This document shows positions 1 to 5,754 of a stretch of DNA of 8,795 bases, piece after piece (within the stretch, counting starts at the first letter, position 1; each line of letters opens with the position of its first letter). The notes under the pieces are model-generated. The model had not been told where the DNA came from. It searched no databases and saw only the letters and a program-made list of their open reading frames with translations. The DNA comes from an uncultured Bacteroides sp. Its GTDB lineage: Bacteria; Bacteroidota; Bacteroidia; Bacteroidales; Bacteroidaceae. A program made the position numbers and the translations under genes. The stretch is from assembly GCA_937890825.1 (NCBI GenBank), contig CALADS010000095.1, positions 1 to 8,795 on the forward strand, written 5' to 3'.

Positions 1-13
1 CCCTCTCTCTCCG
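1..13 (+). tRNA. tRNA-Ser, 3' end only (probable att core)
   Basis: The first 13 bases fit the 3' end of a serine tRNA gene: CCCTC (1-5) as the 3' half of the T stem, TCTCTCC (6-12) as the 3' strand of the acceptor stem and G (13) as the discriminator base usual for tRNA-Ser. No CCA follows, as is common when CCA is not encoded. The rest of the tRNA lies left of the window. NBU2-type integrases are known to insert at the 3' ends of tRNA-Ser genes, and from memory the NBU2 core is a 13-base CCTGTCTCTCCGC; bases 2-14 match it with one difference. I infer this is the recombined attachment site. So few bases cannot prove a tRNA. Confidence 0.55.
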
Positions 14-47
14 CAACAAACGCTGAAAATCAGCAAATTGCAAAACA

Positions 48-90
48 AACACCCAGTTTTACACCCAAGAATGTAAAGTCGGGTGTTTTT
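48..90 (+). terminator. Probable rho-independent terminator after the tRNA end
   Basis: Arms AACACCC (48-54) and GGGTGTT (81-87) pair perfectly. An inner stem TTTACA (58-63) / TGTAAA (72-77) lies beyond a 3x3 internal loop, and a T-rich run follows on the plus strand (86-99). It would end transcripts reading rightward out of the tRNA region before they reach the resistance genes. Symmetric AT-rich sequence near an element end could instead include integrase arm sites. Confidence 0.55.
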
Positions 91-192
91 GTTTTATTTA
101 AGATAATACAACCACTACATAATAAAAGAGTAGCGATATTAAAAGAATCCGATGAGAAAAGACTAATATTTATCTATCCATTCAGTTTGATT

Positions 193-218
193 TTTCAGGA
201 CTTTACATCGTCCTGAAA
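193..218 (+). promoter_or_regulatory. Perfect inverted repeat in the leader of the efflux gene
   Basis: TTTCAGGAC (193-201) and GTCCTGAAA (210-218) are exact reverse complements with an 8-base spacer. The repeat lies 122 bases before the efflux start codon and is not followed by a T run, so it is not an obvious terminator. It could be a protein-binding site or an mRNA leader stem. Function is unknown. Confidence 0.4.
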
Positions 219-340
219 GTATTTGTTATTGTATTCCAACGTCAGGAGTGGATTATAATACAAGTTTTTTGTGTGGATAGAATTTCGTTTTGCTTAATGT
301 ACGAAAGTACTTATCTATAAACGCATGAAATATTAGCACA

Positions 341-1546
341 ATGAATCATTGGAAATCAACTTTGGCCGTGATAGGAATAGGCCAACTCATATCTATTTTA
401 ACAAGTACGATTGTTGGCTTCTCCATTATTTTTTGGATTAGCAACGAATTTAAATCCCCGACAGCTTTATCTCTGGCTATTTTAGCTGGATTTTTACCAC
501 AATTTGTATTAGGCTTGTTTGCCGGGGTCTATGTTGACAGATGGAATCGAAAGAAAACGATGTTTTATTCGGACTTGTTCATCGCGTTCTGTACCCTATG
601 TCTTTTTATTGTGATAACCAAGGGTTATAAAGACCTTTCTTTTTTTTATCTATTGACTGCTTGTCGTTCAATAGGCAGTACGTTTCATGCACCTGCTTTA
701 CAGGCAAGCATCCCTCTACTGGTTCCCAAGCACCATCTTGTCAGGGTATCAGGTTTGTACCATTCCATTCAATCCTTCAGTGAGGTGATAGCTCCCGTTG
801 TAGGGGCAAGCCTCGTTGTTTGGCTTCCCATACAGTATATTCTGCTCATAGATGTGATCGGAGCTGTTGCTGCTTGTCTGACCTTACTTTGTGTCCAGAT
901 TCCTTCTCTTCAAAAAACGAAAGTTCTTCCAGATTTCAAAAAAGAACTGACGGAATGTTGGCATACCTTGCGGCGTACAATGGGCATTTTGCCTTTATTC
1001 GTATGCTTTACGCTGGTGACTTTTGTCCTTATGCCTGTTTTTACGTTATTTCCTTTTATGACGCTTCTGCATTTCAACGGAAACATTTTGCAAATGGGAG
1101 TTGTGGAAATGGGTTGGGGCTCAGGGGCATTGTTGGGCGGTTTAGTACTTGCCTGTAAGGCTTTGAAAAGCAAGCAAACATTAGTGATGCATACGGCTTA
1201 TGTGATATTGGGATTGTATCTGATTAGCGCCAGTTATTTACCATCAAGCGCATTTATAGGTTTTGTTTGCCTAACATTTACAGGAGGCATAGCCTATTCC
1301 ATTTACCATGCGCTTTTCATCGCTATTATTCAGCAGAACTTGGCTTCGGACATGCTTGGACGGACTTTTTCTCTCATCTTTAGTTTGAGTACCTTTCCAT
1401 CAATGCTGGGTATCGTAGCTTCAGGATATTGGGTGGAAGCATGGGGTATCACATCCGTCTTTATGATCAGCGGATGGGTTATCTTTCTGATTGGAGTGGG
1501 TGCAAATTTTATTTCTTCAATCAAGCAGTTGGATAATTACGCATAG
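341..1546 (+). CDS. mef(En2): MFS macrolide efflux protein Mef(En2)
   Basis: Predicted inner-membrane proton-driven exporter of the major facilitator superfamily, in the Mef branch that pumps out macrolides. The 401 residues form about 12 hydrophobic segments. The diagnostic loop 2-3 motif is present as GVYVDRWNRKK (residues 62-72), after a first helix at about 8-33. Length matches the Mef family (about 400 residues), so the gene appears intact. The ATG at 341 has only AT-rich sequence upstream, without a strong Shine-Dalgarno, as is normal in Bacteroides. It is followed 24 bases later by the lincosamide gene on the same strand, a pairing known from NBU2. Macrolide transport is inferred from family and context. 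I recognise the sequence as Mef(En2) from memory. How much resistance it gives in its host cannot be read from sequence. Confidence 0.88.
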   Translation: MNHWKSTLAVIGIGQLISILTSTIVGFSIIFWISNEFKSPTALSLAILAGFLPQFVLGLFAGVYVDRWNRKKTMFYSDLFIAFCTLCLFIVITKGYKDLSFFYLLTACRSIGSTFHAPALQASIPLLVPKHHLVRVSGLYHSIQSFSEVIAPVVGASLVVWLPIQYILLIDVIGAVAACLTLLCVQIPSLQKTKVLPDFKKELTECWHTLRRTMGILPLFVCFTLVTFVLMPVFTLFPFMTLLHFNGNILQMGVVEMGWGSGALLGGLVLACKALKSKQTLVMHTAYVILGLYLISASYLPSSAFIGFVCLTFTGGIAYSIYHALFIAIIQQNLASDMLGRTFSLIFSLSTFPSMLGIVASGYWVEAWGITSVFMISGWVIFLIGVGANFISSIKQLDNYA

Positions 1547-1570
1547 TATTATTTATTAAAGAATTATTAT

Positions 1571-2083
1571 ATGACAAAGAAAGAACACACTACGATTACA
1601 GAGTTATTTCAAGTTTTGGACTTGTTGGAAAGCCTGGACATGCAGTTTTGGTTGGATGGAGGCTGGGGAGTGGATGTCTTGTACGGACAGCAAACCCGCT
1701 TGCATAGAGATATTGACATTGATTTTGATGCCAATTATACAGACCAACTCCTTGATCTTTTGCAGGAGAGAGGATATCAAATTGAAACAAATTGGTTGCC
1801 CACCCGTGTGGAACTGTATAGCAAAGAATTAGGCTATATTGATATCCATCCTTTTGTCTTGAATGCGGACGGCACTTCCAAACAAGCCGACTTGGATGGA
1901 GGCTGGTATGAATTTCAACCGGACTATTTTGGAACAGCAGTCTTTGAAGGCAGAAGCATCCCTTGCATTTCTGCAAAAGGGCAACAAGTATTCCATTCGG
2001 GCTACGATTTAAGAGAGAAGGATATTCACGATTTATCTATAATTAAACAATGTATAACAACAATGAGCCTAACAATTAGATAA
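1571..2083 (+). CDS. lnu(AN2): Lincosamide nucleotidyltransferase Lnu(AN2)
   Basis: Cytoplasmic enzyme that inactivates lincomycin and clindamycin by adding a nucleotide from NTP to a drug hydroxyl. The 170-residue protein has the nucleotidyltransferase signatures of the LinA-like family: LDGGWGVD (28-35), HRDIDIDF (45-52) with the metal-binding acidic residues, D-x-H-P-F (91-95) and a C-terminal KDIHDL (150-155). Length is typical for the family. The ATG at 1571 follows the efflux stop by 24 bases, so both are probably on one transcript. Ten bases after its stop comes the start of a broken acetyltransferase. I recognise it as the lincosamide gene described from NBU2 (linAN2/lnu(AN2)). The family assignment is strong; the exact allele would need a database comparison. 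Confidence 0.92.
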   Translation: MTKKEHTTITELFQVLDLLESLDMQFWLDGGWGVDVLYGQQTRLHRDIDIDFDANYTDQLLDLLQERGYQIETNWLPTRVELYSKELGYIDIHPFVLNADGTSKQADLDGGWYEFQPDYFGTAVFEGRSIPCISAKGQQVFHSGYDLREKDIHDLSIIKQCITTMSLTIR

Positions 2084-2093
2084 GAACAAGAAA

Positions 2094-2457
2094 ATGACAG
2101 AAAAACAAATTGTCTGGTATATCTTACTTACAGAAGTAAAGATAGACAGTGACACCCAGTCTGTCACATCCCTGAGTGTAGCTCCATTGGCAGTCTTGCC
2201 GGAATTCCAGCGTAAGGGAATTGGGGGGGATGTTGATTCAGTAAGCCCATCAGAGGGCAGCACTTTTGGGTTACGGCACAGCAGTCGTATTGGGGCATAA
2301 AGAGTATTATCCTCGATTTGGCTATCGCAAGGCTATCGATTTAGGAATTGAATTTCCTTTCGAAGTCTCTCATGAATATTGCATGGTGGCTGAATTAATA
2401 CCTGGAGCTACTGAGAATGTGAAAGGTATGGTTTGTTATCCAACTGACTTTAAATAG
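2094..2457 (+). pseudogene. Broken GNAT N-acetyltransferase
   Basis: Remnant of a GNAT-family acetyltransferase, probably the third gene of the resistance transcript. The first part (2094-2229) reads through VTSLSVAPLAVLPEFQRKGIGG, the acetyl-CoA-binding motif A. The frame is then lost at a run of seven G (2223-2229). Removing one G would continue as MLIQ, hit a TAA at 2242-2244, and resume as AHQRAALLGYGTAVVLGHKEYYPRFGY to the stop at 2455-2457. There are therefore two separate lesions, a frameshift and an in-frame stop. The N-terminus is also short by roughly 45 residues compared with usual GNAT proteins (about 160 residues), which suggests an earlier internal deletion. The start is 10 bases after the lnu stop. 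Original substrate is unknown; no functional enzyme is expected. Confidence 0.82.
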
Positions 2458-2485
2458 TTTAACAAGTAAAATTCATTATATAACT

Positions 2486-2514
2486 CGGACTGGGTATTTC
2501 AATTTCCCAGTCCG
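2486..2514. terminator. Hairpin between convergent genes, probable bidirectional terminator
   Basis: CGGACTGGG (2486-2494) and CCCAGTCCG (2506-2514) are perfect 9-bp arms around an 11-base AT-rich loop. The hairpin sits between the plus-strand GNAT remnant (ends 2457) and the minus-strand NTF2-like gene (ends 2529). Neither side has a clean T run, so the terminator call rests on its strength and its position between converging genes. Confidence 0.6.
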
Positions 2515-2528
2515 TATTCTGATAGTAC

Positions 2529-2882
2529 TTATTCAATTGGAAGATTGTGTTGCTTCAAGAATGAAAGTTTATCCCAATACCCTCTTTGAAAGACGATTTT
2601 GTTATCTTTTACATGAAAAAATCCGCATCCACGAAGTCCAAGAGAGTCTTTCCATTCCATGATAGCCCATTCGCCATCTTCAAAAATATTTTCCACCATA
2701 CAAACCATTTTAGCAGTGGCAAATTCATTCACAAACATTTTGTAGATTGATTCTTTACCTATTATTGGTTCGTTTGCGACTTGATGATTTACTGCATTAG
2801 TAGCATACAGCTCTGCTATATGATAAGCATCTGCTTTGTTAAAGCAATCTATCCATTTTTCCAAAACTTCTTTAGGCTTCAT
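2529..2882 (-). CDS. NTF2-like / SnoaL-type small protein
   Basis: A 117-residue protein with the pattern of the NTF2-like (SnoaL) cone fold: an N-terminal helix pair (EVLEKWIDCFNKADAYHIAELY, about 5-26), then NAVNHQVANEPIIGKESI (29-46) and a C-terminal set of strands ending in a Trp-containing segment (GYWDKLSFLKQHNL). The family includes small enzymes such as isomerases and cyclases as well as non-catalytic ligand binders, so the substrate cannot be named. No signal peptide or membrane segment is seen, so it is likely cytoplasmic. It starts 88 bases after the relaxase stop on the same strand and may share its transcript or have its own promoter. Its ATG follows an AT-rich leader. It is probably passenger cargo rather than part of the transfer machinery. 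Confidence 0.72.
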   Translation of the reverse strand: MKPKEVLEKWIDCFNKADAYHIAELYATNAVNHQVANEPIIGKESIYKMFVNEFATAKMVCMVENIFEDGEWAIMEWKDSLGLRGCGFFHVKDNKIVFQRGYWDKLSFLKQHNLPIE

Positions 2883-2970
2883 TTTTTATAAATTCTTAGG
2901 ATTTTGATTCTGTAATAAAAACAATCTGTTTGGATGCATAGATACTTGATTTTATTAATAATAGGCTATT

Positions 2971-4374
2971 CTATATTCTAAATCCTCTGGATTTTTGCTC
3001 TCTCTGCACCGAGTTACGTAGATTCTGCTGTAACTTTTCCCATTGTTCCTTAAACCATTGTACTATGGGTTGTCGGTTTATGGTCAGCATAAGCTTACCA
3101 CTATCCATCGGATGTTTCTCAACCCTAAAAATATCATTCTTGATGTCAAATTTCCACCTGTGTTCTTCGGAATAAATTTTGCCACTACATTGTATGGATT
3201 CTTTCTTTGTCAAGAGGTTTTCTATCATGTCTTTGGTAAACCCGATAACAGCGCATAATTTTTCCATTCTCAACATCTCTTTGAACATGGGAAACCATTT
3301 GTGGGCTTTTTCAAGCAAGGTGCTCAATCGTGATATTTCCTTGTCTTTGGCTTCAAGTTCTTGATTATGTATTCTTTGAAGATTACGAATTTGTCTGCTA
3401 TGCTGTTCCTGTATTTGTTGTATCTGAATTTTTAATTCATCAGTAGCTTTGTCCCGTTTGGTAATTTCCTGATGTAGCTGCTCGATGTGATGTTCCAGTT
3501 CTTTCAGCTTACCGCTTCCGAAAAGAGAACCTACACCGCTTGCTATGGCGGTAGCAGCATTGGTGGCTGTTTTCTTTAGTTTGTCCGTGCGTATCTCTGC
3601 TTTTACCTGTTTGAGTTCCTGTTCGGCAAGGCTTACTTGTTGTTCCTTGTGTCGCTTGGTTTCCTCTATACGTTGCAGTTCGGCTTTCTGCTTCTCAATG
3701 ATGAAATCATTTCGTTCCAGATGCTCTTTACCTGTGACAGCTTTTGCCTGTCCACGTTCCATCAGGAGAATATCGGAAGCAAGGGTCTGCATGGTTGCCA
3801 TATCCTCGTCATTGAGCTTTCGGCTCTTTCCAGTTTCATGGTTCATCCAGTCGAATACGACATGAGCATGATAATTTGGTTTGAACCATCTGTTACCGAC
3901 TTGGAAGCTCTCCTTGTCTTCTGCTTCCGGCTGACCGTTCAGCCAATGCCCTTCGTCTTTATGCAGGAAAATCTGTAGCGGAGTGATGCCCCAGCGTCTT
4001 TGGCACTCTTCACCGAATTTGCGTACATCAGCCAGTGTGGTGTCCGGTCTGATAAGCAATACTCCTTCACGGATGGGTGAGCATCCCGCCACCTTGATAA
4101 TCTTTCCATTCTTTCCCTTGCGTTCCCTTTCCTTTTCCTGCATGGCACGTCCGGTCTTTTCCTTGACCATTTGCTTGATATTGTCATAATGAGTTCGCAG
4201 TTCGGGAGTGCCGAAGTCGGGATTTATCCACTGTTCGTTATCGGTGGAAAGTTCGGGAACGACATAGATTCTGGACTCCCCGATATTACGCATATACTCG
4301 GCAGTCCTTCGGTTGTGTGCCTCGCTCGATGCGATGTTGCAAGGCTTGATATGTATGCTTGATTTTGTTGCCAT
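2971..4374 (-). CDS. MobV-family relaxase (Mob/Pre, MobN-type)
   Basis: Predicted relaxase that nicks oriT and leads the DNA strand into the recipient. The 467 residues begin with the Mob_Pre domain. Motif I is AHNRR with His20, matching the HNER motif of MobM from pMV158, whose His22 is the DNA-attacking residue. The metal-binding motif is split: H138-x-D140-E141 and later H169-x-H171 (NYHAHVVFDW). Residues about 225-350 are a long Glu/Lys/Gln-rich coiled coil broken by a small-residue segment (TNAATAIASGVGSLFGSG, 271-288). The C-terminus (about 355-467) is basic. It follows the primase after 211 bases of hairpin-rich sequence, the likely oriT. Transfer would need the mating apparatus of a co-resident conjugative element, because no such genes are present. 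By position it corresponds to MobN1/MobN2 of NBU elements. Confidence 0.88.
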   Translation of the reverse strand: MATKSSIHIKPCNIASSEAHNRRTAEYMRNIGESRIYVVPELSTDNEQWINPDFGTPELRTHYDNIKQMVKEKTGRAMQEKERERKGKNGKIIKVAGCSPIREGVLLIRPDTTLADVRKFGEECQRRWGITPLQIFLHKDEGHWLNGQPEAEDKESFQVGNRWFKPNYHAHVVFDWMNHETGKSRKLNDEDMATMQTLASDILLMERGQAKAVTGKEHLERNDFIIEKQKAELQRIEETKRHKEQQVSLAEQELKQVKAEIRTDKLKKTATNAATAIASGVGSLFGSGKLKELEHHIEQLHQEITKRDKATDELKIQIQQIQEQHSRQIRNLQRIHNQELEAKDKEISRLSTLLEKAHKWFPMFKEMLRMEKLCAVIGFTKDMIENLLTKKESIQCSGKIYSEEHRWKFDIKNDIFRVEKHPMDSGKLMLTINRQPIVQWFKEQWEKLQQNLRNSVQREQKSRGFRI

Positions 4375-4404
4375 AGCTTCTTTCCTTTGTTTACAATTGA
4401 TTTA

Positions 4405-4588
4405 CTTTGCTCGCTTTCGCAGAGGGGTTCTTAGGGGTAACCCATAAGCGGAGATTGCAAAGAGAGGGTCACTCTTTGCTCGGGGTTCTCAGGGGTGAAA
4501 CGCCCTGAGTGGGTCATTAGGGCAAAGCCCTAATCCCCTCGGGAGAGCCCACAACTACGAAAGCGAAGCGTGTAGTTATAGTGGGCTA
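4405..4588 (-). other. Candidate oriT region upstream of the relaxase
   Basis: This intergenic region contains five inverted repeats in series: CTTAGGGG/CCCATAAG (4430-4448, one mismatch, loop TAA), GCAAAGAG/CTCTTTGC (4457-4479), CTCAGGG/CCCTGAG (4488-4509), ATTAGGGC/GCCCTAAT (4516-4534, loop AAA) and AGCCCAC-AACTAC/GTAGTT-ATA-GTGGGCT (4546-4587), which overlaps the primase stop codon. It also holds direct repeats CTTTGCTCG (4405-4413 and 4474-4482) and GGGGTTCTYAGGGGT (4424-4438 and 4482-4496). In Bacteroides NBU elements oriT lies just upstream of the mob gene, and relaxases of this class recognise a hairpin near the nic site. The exact nick cannot be placed from sequence alone. The last hairpin may also terminate primase transcripts. 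Confidence 0.65.
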
Positions 4589-5542
4589 TAACTGGAAGCC
4601 GTTCTTCTTTTCCGGTGATTGGCTGCGCACCCCTTTGGCGGACTGGAGCTGCCTTTTTCTTTCAATCTGTTTCTGTAAGTATTCGTTCAAGTCCTTGCAT
4701 CCTCTGTAAATCTGCGAAGCGTCCCGGATGTACCGCTCTCTGCCGTATTCCATGCGGATTTGCCGGAGTGCTTCCAGTCCTGCATGGTCGTTGTCGAAAA
4801 AGCAGTGGATGCGTTCGTAATTGCCCAACGGATAGAGAGCCTTGTTTACATTCGATACGGAGTTCAATACAATGTAGTCCTGCCCGTCCAATTCCGGATA
4901 ATTTGGGCAGCTCTCTTGTCTCAATGTCAAAAAGGAGAGGTAGTCCATAAATCCCTCGAATACATAACAGGTGTTCCTCGCTTTTCCCGACTGCCTGATG
5001 TGGGAGATTTCCTTTGGGGCGATGCAGCCCTTGAAATAGCGGTTGCGGATTTCATATCCACCCGAACCATTGGGAAAGGCGATGGCAAAGTACCGCTTGC
5101 CGTTGTGAGTGAAACGTGCTTCACTACATTCTCTTTTCGCCAGTTCTATGTTAATTCCTCTACCTTGTAAGTAGGCAAGCAGGGCAGTAGATGACAGCGG
5201 AACAATCTCCAACTGTTGGAAGCTCGGCTCGGAAGAGTTTTGCTTTCCAAAAGAGAAAGATACCGGGCGCACGTGCGGTGTCTGCTCTGCTATCCGTTTC
5301 AAGATGTAAGGTACATGGTCGGTAGCGTACAGGTGTGCAGCCAGTTCTATGATACCACCACCTTTACCCAAACCGAAGTCATACCATTGTTCACGTTCGG
5401 TATTTACCTTGAACGAGGCTTCGGCTTCTTCCCTTAACGGTGATTTATACCACAGATTGACACCTTGTTGCTTGACGGGAGAATATCCTAAACTATGCAG
5501 ATAATCCGCTATTCTGATTTGCTTGGCTGTCTGTATATCCAT
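4586..5542 (-). CDS. Toprim-domain DNA primase (PrmN-type)
   Basis: A 318-residue protein with a DnaG-like layout. The N-terminal part (about 5-88) resembles the CHC2 zinc-finger domain fold (LWYKSPLREEAEASFKV, WYDFGLGKGGGIIELA) but lacks the zinc-binding cysteines and histidine. The toprim domain holds Glu196 (VFEGFMD, 194-200) and the acidic pair D250-N-D252 (FFDNDHAG), which bind catalytic metal, plus KDLNEYL (283-289). It should prime or assist DNA synthesis on the excised element and during transfer. NBU elements carry such a gene, prmN, directly before mob, and work on NBU1 also linked prmN1 to excision. The ATG at 5542 is 212 bases after the stop of the ATPase gene, across a repeat-rich region. 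Its own stop codon lies inside a hairpin arm of the candidate oriT. Confidence 0.87.
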   Translation of the reverse strand: MDIQTAKQIRIADYLHSLGYSPVKQQGVNLWYKSPLREEAEASFKVNTEREQWYDFGLGKGGGIIELAAHLYATDHVPYILKRIAEQTPHVRPVSFSFGKQNSSEPSFQQLEIVPLSSTALLAYLQGRGINIELAKRECSEARFTHNGKRYFAIAFPNGSGGYEIRNRYFKGCIAPKEISHIRQSGKARNTCYVFEGFMDYLSFLTLRQESCPNYPELDGQDYIVLNSVSNVNKALYPLGNYERIHCFFDNDHAGLEALRQIRMEYGRERYIRDASQIYRGCKDLNEYLQKQIERKRQLQSAKGVRSQSPEKKNGFQL

Positions 5543-5754
5543 AAAATGATTGTTTTAGTAGTTGGTGAATTGGTTTATTTTTCTTTTTGCCCGTACCTTT
5601 TTAGGAAGTACGGTCTATAATCACTTCACTAAATTCTCGTATATATAGGATACGGTAATAAAGTGAAGTGATTTAGTCCCATTCCCCAAGCACTTCACTA
5701 TATTCCTAATATATACACCCCGAGAATAAAGTGAAGTGATTGCAGGGAAATGGG
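5543..5754. other. Repeat-rich intergenic region, possible replication origin
   Basis: No gene is present between the ATPase and primase genes. The region carries the nested CACTTCACT inverted repeats at 5619-5741, AT-rich cores with TATATA runs, and a 6-bp hairpin CCGTAC/GTACGG (5591-5596 and 5608-5613) nearer the primase. Paired repeats with AT-rich sequence between genes for a RepA-like ATPase and a primase resemble a vegetative origin, but a repressor-binding region for the primase-mob part of the operon would look similar. Confidence 0.4.
5619..5741. repeat. Nested CACTTCACT inverted-repeat cluster
   Basis: Four copies of the 9-mer alternate in orientation: CACTTCACT at 5622-5630 and 5691-5699, AGTGAAGTG at 5662-5670 and 5730-5738. 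The first pair extends to a perfect 12-bp inverted repeat (5619-5630 / 5662-5673). The outermost arms (5619-5639 and 5721-5741) are complementary at 19 of 21 positions, because ATTCTCG (5633-5639) is answered by CGAGAAT (5721-5727). Spacing is regular: 40 and 39 bases within pairs, 69 and 68 bases between like copies. Such spacing suggests protein binding or cruciform formation. Confidence 0.85.

Larger units (their letters stand above)
14..340. other. Non-coding stretch between the tRNA end and the efflux gene
   Basis: No credible protein-coding gene is present. It holds a small palindrome, GCTGA-AAA-TCAGC (22-34), a terminator-like hairpin (48-90), a perfect 9-bp inverted repeat (193-218) and three tiny ORFs (MRKD* 152-166, MYESTYL* 297-320, MKY* 325-336). 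I find no clear Bacteroides TAnnTTTG -7 box. A TATAAT lies at 254-259, but no convincing -35 accompanies it. If the element boundary is at 1-14, this is the terminal non-coding end of the element and the leader of the resistance genes. Confidence 0.5.

Noticed and set aside
229..259. Sigma-70-like promoter (TTGTAT and TATAAT) before mef
   Set aside because: The spacer would be 19 bases and Bacteroides uses a different consensus; TATAAT is expected by chance in such AT-rich sequence.
2069..2263. Minus-strand open frame opposite the GNAT remnant
   Set aside because: The plus strand has clear GNAT motifs in two frames, while this translation has none.
3510..3565. Small-residue segment GVGSLFGSGK in the relaxase as a nucleotide-binding P loop
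   Set aside because: The spacing does not fit GxxxxGK[ST], no Ser or Thr follows the lysine, and no Walker B motif is nearby; it looks like a hinge in the coiled coil.
3545..3978. Open frames on the plus strand opposite the relaxase
   Set aside because: They are antisense shadows of a well-supported gene, with Ser/Cys/Phe-rich low-complexity translations and no family resemblance.
5591..5613. CCGTAC/GTACGG hairpin as a terminator of the ATPase gene
   Set aside because: On the minus strand it is followed by an A-rich rather than a T-rich run, the stem is only 6 bp, and it lies about 140 bases past the stop.
5619..5741. Regularly spaced 9-base repeats resembling a CRISPR array
   Set aside because: Copies alternate in orientation, are too short, and the intervening sequences are themselves symmetric; no cas genes are present.
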